This document shows, one piece after another, positions 1 through 6,195 of a stretch of 6,249 bases of DNA. The notes below the pieces were generated by a model, which had not been told where the DNA came from, made no database searches, and worked only from the letters and a program-made list of their open reading frames with translations. Source of the stretch: Prevotella sp. UBA3776 (lineage in GTDB: Bacteria > Bacteroidota > Bacteroidia > Bacteroidales > Bacteroidaceae); NCBI GenBank assembly GCA_002369515.1, contig DFFM01000002.1, positions 1 to 6,249 of the forward strand, read 5' to 3'. Position 1 is the first letter of the stretch; each line of letters starts with the position of its first letter. The position numbers and the translations under genes are program-made.

Positions 1-1116
1 GTGAAGCGTTTCATCACCAATGGTGACAGTGACATCCACCTGGTGCTGGCCCGTTCCGAAGAGGGTACGAAGGACGGCCGCGGCCTGTCGATGTTCATCT
101 ACGACAAGCGCCAGGGCGGCGTGAACGTGCGCCACATTGAGCACAAGCTGGGCATCCACGGATCGCCCACCTGCGAGCTGACCTATAAGAACGCCAAGGC
201 TGAACTCTGCGGAAGCACCAAGATGGGACTCATCAAGTATGTGATGGCCCTGATGAACGGCGCCCGTCTGGGCATCGCCGCTCAGTCGGTGGGTCTGTCG
301 CAGGAGGCTTACAACGAGGGTCTGGCCTATGCCAAGGAGCGCGCCCAGTTCGGCGAGAAGATCATCAACTTCCCCGCCGTCTATGACATGCTCAGCCGCA
401 TGAAGGCCAAGCTCGATGCAGGCCGCTCGCTGCTCTACGAGACAGCCGCCTACGTCGATGTTTACAAATGCTTGGAAGACATTGAGCGCGACCGCAAGCT
501 GACACCCGAGGAGAGACAAGAGTGCAAGACCTACAGGCGTCTGGCCGACGCCTTCACGCCGCTGGCCAAGGGTATGAACTCCGAGTACGCCAACCAGAAC
601 GCCTACGACGCCATCTCCATCCACGGAGGCTCGGGCTTCATCATGGAGTACAAGAGCCAGCGCCTCTATCGCGACGCCCGCATCTTCAGCATCTACGAAG
701 GAACCACCCAGCTGCAGGTTGTTGCCGCCATCCGCTACATCAGCAACGGCACCATGCTCAACAATATCAAGGAAATGTTGGAAGCCCTCCCCGAGGGCGC
801 TGATGCAGCCCTGAAGGCCCGTGTAGAGAAACTCATCCCTGTGTATGAGGACGCACTCGCCTACGCAAAGGGACTGGAGAACCAGGACGCTTTCGACTTC
901 TTGGCCCGCCGTCTGTACGACATGACGTGCGAACTGGTGATGTCGCTGCTCATCATCCGCGACGCCGCCAAGTGCCCCGAACTGTTCCAGAAGTCGGCCA
1001 ACGTGTATGTTCGCATGACCGAGGAGAACGTCTGCGGAAAGGCTGCTTACATCAAGAACTTCCACGTAGAGGATCTTGAGAGTTTCAAGGCTGCTGAGCC
1101 TGCAGCAGAAGCATAA
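1..1116 (+). CDS. Acyl-CoA dehydrogenase, C-terminal part (5' end outside window)
   Basis: A flavoprotein that would oxidise an acyl-CoA to the 2-enoyl-CoA and pass electrons to electron-transfer flavoprotein. The frame is open from base 1 and the first residues (KRFITNG) match the middle-domain motif of the family, so the opening GTG is an internal valine codon and roughly 200 residues are missing. Counting from base 1, the C-terminal helical domain shows YAKERAQFG near 110-118, IHGGSGF at 207-213, YRDAR at 223-227 and IYEGT at 231-235. In the family, the glutamate of YEGT (E233 here) is the catalytic base. A charged insertion at about 157-181 and a long C-terminal helical tail after 240 suggest the larger, roughly 560-600-residue class that includes DmdC-like enzymes rather than short medium-chain types. 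Substrate chain length cannot be read from the sequence. The TAA stop at 1114-1116 is followed by two hairpins. In Bacteroidota such genes often sit beside etfAB, but that region is not visible. Confidence 0.93.
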   Translation: MKRFITNGDSDIHLVLARSEEGTKDGRGLSMFIYDKRQGGVNVRHIEHKLGIHGSPTCELTYKNAKAELCGSTKMGLIKYVMALMNGARLGIAAQSVGLSQEAYNEGLAYAKERAQFGEKIINFPAVYDMLSRMKAKLDAGRSLLYETAAYVDVYKCLEDIERDRKLTPEERQECKTYRRLADAFTPLAKGMNSEYANQNAYDAISIHGGSGFIMEYKSQRLYRDARIFSIYEGTTQLQVVAAIRYISNGTMLNNIKEMLEALPEGADAALKARVEKLIPVYEDALAYAKGLENQDAFDFLARRLYDMTCELVMSLLIIRDAAKCPELFQKSANVYVRMTEENVCGKAAYIKNFHVEDLESFKAAEPAAEA

Positions 1117-1129
1117 CGGAAGAAGGATG

Positions 1130-1147
1130 GCTCTTGTTTGCAAGAGC
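1130..1147 (+). other. Small hairpin just after the acyl-CoA dehydrogenase stop
   Basis: GCTCTTG (1130-1136) pairs perfectly with CAAGAGC (1141-1147) around a TTTG loop, starting 13 nt after the stop codon. No T run follows, so it is not an intrinsic terminator by itself. It may protect the 3' end of the mRNA or act with the much stronger hairpin 16 nt further on. It could also be chance. Confidence 0.4.
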
Positions 1148-1162
1148 TCGCACACCTATAGT

Positions 1163-1210
1163 AAAAAGACAGTCCGACGAGTTTCAGCAACTCGTCGGAC
1201 TGTCTTTTTT
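1163..1210. terminator. Strong bidirectional intrinsic terminator
   Basis: Bases 1163-1183 and 1189-1209 are perfect reverse complements (21 bp) around a 5-nt loop TCAGC. The outer five pairs are A-T, so a plus-strand transcript leaves the GC-rich part of the stem into U6 and a minus-strand transcript into U5. The position fits: 46 nt after the stop of the plus-strand acyl-CoA dehydrogenase and about 110 nt after the stop of the minus-strand channel gene, that is, between two convergent transcription units. The stem is longer than needed for termination, so it could also be a copy of a dispersed palindromic repeat serving this role. Confidence 0.85.
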
Positions 1211-1318
1211 CCGCCACCTTTTATCAGGCCAAACATTTGCCACACAACGAACACCGCATCGCGGACGACTGTCCTTATGCAACCTGAAAAGAGAGACTGC
1301 CACTGCGAGAGCGGCCAA

Positions 1319-2482
1319 TCAGCCATTGAGCTGATAGATGGAGAGGCCGAAGTCCTGGGTGACAGCGTAGATGTGCTCCATGATTTCGGCCAAGCTGTGT
1401 TCGTAGTGCATGCCCTCAACATTTCTTATAAAGAAACAGAACTCCAACGGCAGACCGGCCTGGGTGGCTTCTTGCTGACGCACCACAATGGTGAGGTCGG
1501 TGTTCACGTCGGCACGGCTGCGCAGATAGCGCTCGGCATAGAGACGCAGCAACGTCAGGTTGACCACGCCAGCGGGCTCGACGTCGGCAGGCTCGGCCAA
1601 ATGGCGCTCGAGCAGTCGGCGGCGCAGTTCTTCATCGGCAATGCGGATGGTGCGGAAATCATAGAACACCTTTCGGCACACCCTGCGTCCCGGACTCTGC
1701 TGCATGGCCGTCCAGTTGTGGAACGAGTCATCGACCAACGTTTGGGGTGTGACCGTGGTGACGGTGTTGTCGAAATTGCGTATCTTGACGGTGGTCAGGC
1801 TGATGTCTTCCACGATGCCGTTGGCTCCAGCCTTGGTGACGGCAATCCAGTCGCCCTTGTGCAACATGTCGTTGCTCGTAAGACGGATGCCTGCCACAAG
1901 CCCCTTGATGGTGTCCTGAAACACCAGCATCAGGATGGCCGAGGTGGCTCCCAGTCCGGCAATGAGCGTCATGGGGTCACGGCTCAGCAGGATGGCGAAC
2001 ACGGCAATGACCGCCATGAACAGCAATACGATGCGGGCCACGCCGATGAAGGTGAGCAGATATTGCTGGCGGGTGCTCCGCTGGTTTTTTTCCAGATTCT
2101 TCATGGCGTCGAACAAAGCCAATATCAGCCGCACGGTCATCACGGTGATGTAGATGGCCGTGAGTTTGGCCAGCAGGTTCTGCACGGCAGGATGCTCGAA
2201 GAAGACCCAGGGAAGCAACGCCCACACCACGATGGCGGGCACGATTTGGCAGGCGGCCAGGAGCACACGCTCATTGACAATCACGTCGTCCCACTTGGGA
2301 GCTGTGCGGCGGGTGATGTTCAGTATCACGGGCGTCAGGAGCTTGTGGCACACCCAGCCGGCCAGCGCAGCCAAGAAGGCCGTCACCAGCACCAAGACCA
2401 CGATGCGCACCACGGGCAACCAGGTTCCGGCGAGCCCCACGTTCTGCAAGAGTTGTTCTACAAGAATGCTTATTTCATCCAT
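1319..2482 (-). CDS. MscS-family mechanosensitive ion channel, YbdG-like
   Basis: A 387-residue inner-membrane channel that would open under membrane tension and release solutes during osmotic downshock. Five hydrophobic segments are visible, at about 22-44, 73-96, 103-126, 142-166 and 171-200. The last is the pore-lining helix, with LIAGLGATSAILMLVFQD and GLVAGI, matching the Ala/Gly-rich TM3 of MscS. The beta domain follows at about 203-257 (NDMLHKGDW, LTTVKIRNFDNT, SFHNW), then a cytoplasmic alpha/beta domain to the end (VRQ, GLPLEF, IFxH-like EIMEHI, DFGL near 377-380). As I recall it, E. coli YbdG has the same five-helix layout, similar length and closely similar wording (LTTVKVRNYDNT, VRQ, GLPLEIY), so this is YbdG-type rather than the three-helix MscS. 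The ATG at 2482-2480 lies 24 nt after the dacB stop, with an A-rich stretch and no clear Shine-Dalgarno. It is the third and last gene of the operon. Stop is TGA at 1321-1319. No defect is seen. Confidence 0.93.
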   Translation of the reverse strand: MDEISILVEQLLQNVGLAGTWLPVVRIVVLVLVTAFLAALAGWVCHKLLTPVILNITRRTAPKWDDVIVNERVLLAACQIVPAIVVWALLPWVFFEHPAVQNLLAKLTAIYITVMTVRLILALFDAMKNLEKNQRSTRQQYLLTFIGVARIVLLFMAVIAVFAILLSRDPMTLIAGLGATSAILMLVFQDTIKGLVAGIRLTSNDMLHKGDWIAVTKAGANGIVEDISLTTVKIRNFDNTVTTVTPQTLVDDSFHNWTAMQQSPGRRVCRKVFYDFRTIRIADEELRRRLLERHLAEPADVEPAGVVNLTLLRLYAERYLRSRADVNTDLTIVVRQQEATQAGLPLEFCFFIRNVEGMHYEHSLAEIMEHIYAVTQDFGLSIYQLNG

Positions 2483-2506
2483 TTCAATTTGTTTTTTTCG
2501 TTCTAA

Positions 2507-3871
2507 CTATTCGCACATGGCCACGCAGACACGGTCCTGAAAAGCGCGCCCCATGCTGCCGCTCATCACGCCCTGGTTGATGATGGCGAAGGCCAACTTG
2601 TGACCATTGGAGGCGGTGCAGTAGCCCGCAAGCGACGAAATGCCCGAAACAGTGCCCGTCTTGGCATGCACGTTGCTGTAGGCGGGTGTTTTCTTCATGC
2701 GTTTTTTCAGGGTGCCGTCCACGCCTGCAATGGGCAGCGAGCTGTAGAGCTTCAGGTAGATCATGTCGTCGTGGAAGGCATATTTCAGGAAAGCCACTTC
2801 GAGTTCGGCCGATACGTAGTTGTAGAGCGACAGTCCGCTGCCGTCGGCAATCTTGTAGGCAGCGGGATTGAGCCCCATGCGCTTGATGAGTTGGCGTGTC
2901 TGTTGGCGAGCCTGGCTGGCCGAGGCTTGTTTCTGGCCCGCTGCCGCCGCCGTCTGATAGAACATGCTTTCGGCAAAGAGGTTGTCGCTCTCTTTCATCA
3001 TGGTGGTGAGCACCTGGTCGATGGAGTGGGTTCGCTCGCAGAGCACCCTCACGCCCAGCGGCGCGCGTCCGGCGGTGCGGTTGCCCGTCAGCGTGATGTG
3101 GGCCTGCTTCAGCTCTGCCTCAAACCGCTGCATGAACTGGTCTTTCTTGCCGATGAGCAGCGGAGTGAGCATGGGGTTGTCGTCGTCCCAGCACCAGCCT
3201 TCGCCCAAGATGTCGTTGTCCTTGAACGAGAGGTCGGCGAAGAGGCGCCCTTGGATGGTGTCGATGCCGGCGGCACGCACACTCTCGACAAATGCCTTGA
3301 GGTCGGTGTTGTCGAACATGGGGTCCATGCCGCCCACACAGTAGAGGTCGCCCTTGAGGGTGTGGCCTTCCACCTTGCCCGTAGCGCAGAGGCGCGTACG
3401 GTAGCGGTAGCCTCCGCCCAACCTGTCGAGGGCAGTGACGGCCGTGATGACTTTCATGGTGGAGGCCGGGCGCAGCAGTTGGCGGTGGTTGAAGCGGTAG
3501 AGCACCGAGTCGGCCGTAAGGTCATAGACCATGAGCCCCACTTGCGACGTTTCGAACATGGGGTGGCGCAGCAGCTCGTCGAGACGCGCCTGCAGGTGTT
3601 GCGGCCACGGCAGTGTGGCGGGCACGTGGCTCACCATCTGCAGAGTGTCGGGTTCTTCGGCCGTTTCGCTCTCGTCGTCCACAGGCGGAGCGACGGTAGC
3701 CGTCGGAGAGGCGTCGGTTCCAGCGGGAGGCAGCACAATGTTGCTGAAACTGGAGTCGAACTCCTGCTCATAGACACTGTTCTCCTTCTGGCTCTCGGTC
3801 GTCACTTGTGCGGCCAGAGGCAGTGCCGCCAGCATCCAAGCCGACAGCACGAAGATTGCTGTTTTTCTCAT
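2507..3871 (-). CDS. dacB: D-Ala-D-Ala carboxypeptidase/endopeptidase, PBP4 type (peptidase S13)
   Basis: A 454-residue exported penicillin-binding protein that would remove terminal D-alanine from peptidoglycan stem peptides and/or cut D-Ala-mDAP cross-links. All three active-site motifs are present: S137-T-M-K140 (nucleophile and lysine), S295-D-N297, and K404-T-G406. Family signatures YCVGGMDP (177-184) and ADGSGLSLYN (342-351) are also clear. The N-terminus is a signal peptide (MRKTAIF, then a hydrophobic run ending LAAQ near residue 22). A Pro/Asp/Glu/Thr-rich linker of about 60 residues follows. The gap from SxxK to SDN is about 158 residues, shorter than in E. coli PBP4, so the inserted domains look reduced. 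The start is chosen at 3871 because it begins the signal peptide and overlaps the upstream stop as ATGA, which implies translational coupling. The frame stays open far upstream, antisense through nadB, but that extension is not protein-like. The channel gene follows after 24 nt. Stop is TAG. Confidence 0.95.
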   Translation of the reverse strand: MRKTAIFVLSAWMLAALPLAAQVTTESQKENSVYEQEFDSSFSNIVLPPAGTDASPTATVAPPVDDESETAEEPDTLQMVSHVPATLPWPQHLQARLDELLRHPMFETSQVGLMVYDLTADSVLYRFNHRQLLRPASTMKVITAVTALDRLGGGYRYRTRLCATGKVEGHTLKGDLYCVGGMDPMFDNTDLKAFVESVRAAGIDTIQGRLFADLSFKDNDILGEGWCWDDDNPMLTPLLIGKKDQFMQRFEAELKQAHITLTGNRTAGRAPLGVRVLCERTHSIDQVLTTMMKESDNLFAESMFYQTAAAAGQKQASASQARQQTRQLIKRMGLNPAAYKIADGSGLSLYNYVSAELEVAFLKYAFHDDMIYLKLYSSLPIAGVDGTLKKRMKKTPAYSNVHAKTGTVSGISSLAGYCTASNGHKLAFAIINQGVMSGSMGRAFQDRVCVAMCE

Positions 3872-4269
3872 TCGTTTTTTCTTTTTTCCATTTCTTCCAT
3901 GAAGGCCTGTTCGCTTTCGGGTTGAACCGCCAGCTCGCGCCCGTCGTCCATCTGCAACAGCACGTAGCGCCGCAGCCCCAGCGGCATGCTCACCACGGAA
4001 ACCTTGCTGACGTGGGCAACACTGACCTCCTGGGCGCGGGCAAACCGCCCGCGGCTGATGTGCAGCTGGTTGCCGCGAAACACATAGCGCGTGTGCAACA
4101 TGCGCTCCACCACCATCACTGTGACCATGGCCAGCAGCAGTCCCACGACAATGCTGGCCGGACGCTCGCGATGCCAAAGAAATGACAGCGCGCACACGGC
4201 CAGCACAACCATGCCGGCGTAGGAAGCCCACGAAATGCGATGATGGAAGATTCTGTCCTTTTTGTTCAT
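3868..4269 (-). CDS. Small membrane protein with a bacterial PH-like domain
   Basis: A 133-residue protein and the first gene of the minus-strand operon. After a basic N-terminus (MNKKDRIFHHR) come two hydrophobic segments, about 15-32 and 38-56, separated by the short charged turn WHRERP. The rest (about 60-128) alternates beta-strand-like stretches (YVFRGNQLHISRG, VSVAHVSKVSVVS, RRYVLLQMDDGRELAV) and ends in an acidic-basic helix (EQAFMEEMEKRKNE). This matches the small bacterial PH-domain membrane proteins, in which a PH-like fold is tethered by two helices; ligand and role are unknown. The ATG at 4269 is preferred over an in-frame ATG at 4350, because the 27 extra codons would run through the A/T-rich divergent promoter region and past the predicted promoter at 4279-4310. 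Its TGA overlaps the dacB ATG as ATGA. The family call rests on layout and strand pattern, not on a catalytic motif. Confidence 0.8.
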   Translation of the reverse strand: MNKKDRIFHHRISWASYAGMVVLAVCALSFLWHRERPASIVVGLLLAMVTVMVVERMLHTRYVFRGNQLHISRGRFARAQEVSVAHVSKVSVVSMPLGLRRYVLLQMDDGRELAVQPESEQAFMEEMEKRKNE

Positions 4270-4278
4270 TATCAACCG

Positions 4279-4310
4279 CAAAATTACTGCAAAAAGGGGG
4301 CGAAGCCAAA
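4279..4310 (-). promoter_or_regulatory. Bacteroidota-type promoter for the PH protein-dacB-mscS operon
   Basis: Read on the minus strand, TTTG (4310-4307) is followed by exactly 20 nt and then TAATTTTG (4286-4279). This fits the Bacteroidota primary sigma consensus, TTTG, 19-21 nt, TAnnTTTG, at every fixed base. With the -7 box in its usual place, transcription would begin near 4275, only about 6 nt before the ATG at 4269, giving a nearly leaderless mRNA. Confidence 0.72.
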
Positions 4311-4330
4311 AAAAAACAGGAAAAAAACAG
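4310..4330. repeat. Two A-rich direct repeats in the divergent promoter gap
   Basis: AAAAAAACAG occurs at 4310-4319 and again at 4321-4330, start-to-start spacing 11 bp. The copies lie upstream of the -7 boxes of both divergent promoters. Two A tracts about one helical turn apart could curve the DNA or act like an UP element. A low-complexity coincidence is also possible. Confidence 0.45.
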
Positions 4331-4350
4331 TTTATGTAGCCGAAAAGCAT

Positions 4351-4358
4351 TACTTTTG
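4351..4358 (+). promoter_or_regulatory. Probable nadB promoter (-7 box)
   Basis: TACTTTTG at 4351-4358 matches TAnnTTTG exactly and lies 29 nt before the nadB ATG, giving a predicted start near 4362 and a leader of about 26 nt. No good TTTG is found 19-21 nt upstream; the nearest is TTTA at 4331-4334 with a 16-nt gap. The A-rich tract further upstream may compensate. The leader has no clear Shine-Dalgarno. Confidence 0.6.
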
Positions 4359-4387
4359 CAGTCGAAAAACCTCAAAAACAACACTCC

Positions 4388-5977
4388 ATGATAAAAAAGT
4401 ACGATTTTCTCGTCATCGGCGCAGGTGTAGCAGGTATGAGCTATGCGCTGAAGGTGGCTCGCGCCAAGAAAGGAAAGGTGTGCATGATTTGCAAGACAAC
4501 GCTCGACGAGGCCAACACCTCGTTTGCACAGGGCGGAGTAGCCTCGGTGACAAACCTGAAGGTTGACAATTTCGACAAGCACATCGAGGACACCATGATA
4601 GCGGGCGACTTTATCAGCGACCGCGCTGCCGTTGAGCAAGTGGTGCGCAAGGCTCCTGAGCAAATCAAGGAGTTGGTGAACTGGGGTGTCAACTTCGACC
4701 GCAACGCCCAGGGCGAATTCGACCTGCACCGCGAGGGAGGCCACTCGGAGTTCCGCATCCTCCACCATGCCGACGACACGGGCGCAGAGATTCAGCGCGG
4801 GCTGATGGAGGCCGTCAGGGCCTGCCCCGACATAGAAGTGAAGGAGAACCACTTTGCCGTGGAAATCATCACCCAGCACCATCTGGGCGCACGCGTCACC
4901 CGCCGCACACCTTATATTTATTGCTACGGCGCCTACGTGCTCAATCCCGAAACCGAGAAAGTGGATACCTATTTGGCCAAAGTCACCGTGATGTGTACCG
5001 GAGGCTGCGGAGCCGTCTATCAGACCACTTCGAACCCTGTCATCGCCACCGGCGACGGCATTGCCATGGTCTATAGGGCCAAGGGAACGGTGCAGGACAT
5101 GGAGTTTGTGCAGTTCCACCCCACAGTGCTCCACAACCCCAGCGAGACACATCCCGCCTACCTCATCACCGAGGCCATGCGCGGCTACGGCGGCATACTG
5201 AAACTGCCCAACGGACAAACCTTCATGGAGAAATACGACGAGCGGCTGTCGCTGGCACCGCGCGACATCGTGGCCCGCGCCATCGACAAGGAAATGAAGA
5301 TTCACGGTCTGGACCACGTCTGTCTGGACGTCACCCACAAAGACCCCGCAGAAACGCGCCACCACTTCCCCAACATCTACCAGAAGTGCCTCAGCATTGG
5401 CATCGACATCACCACCGACTACATTCCCGTGCGCCCAGCAGCCCACTACATGTGCGGCGGCATCAAGGTCGATCTCAACGGACAGTCCAGCATACAGCGG
5501 CTCTACGCCCTGGGCGAATGCTCGTGTACGGGGCTGCACGGCGGCAACCGACTGGCCTCCAACTCGCTCATCGAGGCCGTGGTCTATGCCGACGCGGCCG
5601 CACAGCACTCGCTCAAGCAGGTCGATCTGTACGACTGGAACGAGCAAGTGCCCGAATGGAACGACGAGGGCACCATGACCAACGAGGAGAAAGTGCTCAT
5701 CACGCAGAGCGTCAAGGAGGTGGGACAAATCATGTCGGGCTACGTGGGCATTGTGCGCAGCGACCTGCGCCTGCACCGCGCTTGGGACCGACTGGACATG
5801 CTCTACGAGGAGACCGAACGGCTTTTCAAGCGCGTCAAGGCCAGCAAAGACATCTGCGAGCTGCGCAACATGATCAACGTGGGCTATCTCATCACCCGTT
5901 TCGCCCTGGAGCGAAAAGAGAGCCGCGGACTCCACTTCACCACCGACTATCCCGTACACGCCTACGACAAGAAGTAG
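4388..5977 (+). CDS. nadB: L-aspartate oxidase
   Basis: A 529-residue FAD enzyme that oxidises L-aspartate to iminoaspartate, the first step of de novo NAD synthesis; quinolinate synthase NadA uses the product. The N-terminal dinucleotide motif is G11-A-G13-V-A-G16, followed by NTSFAQGGVASV (43-54), characteristic of the fumarate reductase/succinate dehydrogenase/NadB group. REGGHS is at 115-120 and VQFHPT at 241-246. Residues lining up with the E. coli substrate-binding set are H244, R292 (APRDIVAR), H353 (AHYMCGG) and R388 (GGNRLASNSL). The FAD-binding GECSCTGLHGGNRLASNSLIEAVV block at 376-399 and the C-terminal helical domain (ELRNMINVGYLI near 491-502) are intact. Length is close to the roughly 540 of E. 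coli NadB, and a membrane-complex SdhA would be longer. The ATG at 4388 is preceded by an A-rich leader and starts directly with the Rossmann strand. nadA and nadC are not in the window; the upstream neighbour is divergent. Confidence 0.96.
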   Translation: MIKKYDFLVIGAGVAGMSYALKVARAKKGKVCMICKTTLDEANTSFAQGGVASVTNLKVDNFDKHIEDTMIAGDFISDRAAVEQVVRKAPEQIKELVNWGVNFDRNAQGEFDLHREGGHSEFRILHHADDTGAEIQRGLMEAVRACPDIEVKENHFAVEIITQHHLGARVTRRTPYIYCYGAYVLNPETEKVDTYLAKVTVMCTGGCGAVYQTTSNPVIATGDGIAMVYRAKGTVQDMEFVQFHPTVLHNPSETHPAYLITEAMRGYGGILKLPNGQTFMEKYDERLSLAPRDIVARAIDKEMKIHGLDHVCLDVTHKDPAETRHHFPNIYQKCLSIGIDITTDYIPVRPAAHYMCGGIKVDLNGQSSIQRLYALGECSCTGLHGGNRLASNSLIEAVVYADAAAQHSLKQVDLYDWNEQVPEWNDEGTMTNEEKVLITQSVKEVGQIMSGYVGIVRSDLRLHRAWDRLDMLYEETERLFKRVKASKDICELRNMINVGYLITRFALERKESRGLHFTTDYPVHAYDKK

Positions 5978-6098
5978 CAGAAGGAAACGGCTGGCTGAAA
6001 AATAAACATTATGATTATCCGCAATCGTACCACCAAAAATGTTGTTTTAGGGGTATTATACTAAAAGAGACAGTTGGTTGAACGCTCTGCGTCTTTTC

Positions 6099-6138
6099 AA
6101 AAACCAATAAAAACAAAGAAAAACCAACAAAAACCAAG
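6099..6138 (+). repeat. Four 10-bp tandem units, consensus AAAAACCAAN
   Basis: Units start at 6099, 6109, 6119 and 6129, each with an A5 tract followed by CCAA and a variable last base; the second unit carries one C-to-A change. The A5 tracts are exactly 10 bp apart, close to one helical turn, a spacing known to give intrinsic DNA bending. The array overlaps the inner half of the left inverted-repeat arm and runs beyond it toward the centre. Confidence 0.82.
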
Positions 6139-6175
6139 AGTTTCTACAAATAAAAACCTGTTTTTCCTTGTCCGT

Positions 6176-6195
6176 ATTGGTTTTTATTGGTTTTT
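6176..6195 (-). repeat. Two inverted copies of the same 10-bp unit
   Basis: ATTGGTTTTT occurs twice in direct succession (6176-6185, 6186-6195), the exact reverse complement of AAAAACCAAT. The T5 tracts at 6181 and 6191, with another at 6161, continue the 10-bp spacing on the far side of the inverted repeat. Confidence 0.82.

Noticed and set aside
1256..1280. Possible hairpin in the gap after the channel gene (GCAT/ATGC and GGAC/GTCC)
   Set aside because: Two 4-bp stems with an unequal internal loop and no T run; weak beside the 21-bp terminator further on.
1076..2506. 476-codon plus-strand open frame
   Set aside because: Starts inside the acyl-CoA dehydrogenase gene, reads through the terminator palindrome and then antisense to the channel gene; His/Gln/Gly-rich product typical of antisense reading.
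2600..3925. 441-codon plus-strand open frame
   Set aside because: Antisense to dacB, whose three catalytic motifs, signal peptide and start overlap are all in place; the plus-strand product has no recognisable domain.
4270..4350. Longer PH-protein start at 4350
   Set aside because: The added residues would be encoded by the A/T-rich promoter gap, upstream of the consensus promoter at 4279-4310, and would add an atypical hydrophobic stretch before the natural basic N-terminus.
3872..5959. Upstream extension of the minus-strand dacB frame, giving a 1150-residue open frame antisense to nadB
   Set aside because: The extension translates to His/Val/Gly-rich sequence without family motifs, runs antisense to a complete nadB, and precedes a clear signal peptide. 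Stop-free antisense frames are expected in GC-rich genes.
6011..6064. 17-residue open frame beginning MIIRNRTTKN after nadB
   Set aside because: It has an A-rich leader, but there is no promoter box, hydrophobic segment or other support; too short to call without conservation data.
5386..6081. 231-codon plus-strand frame overlapping the end of nadB
   Set aside because: Out-of-frame shadow of nadB, rich in Arg/His/Pro, and its end runs into the repeat region.
6099..6195. CRISPR-like array
   Set aside because: The units are 10 nt, contiguous, without spacers, and present in both orientations; no cas genes are nearby.
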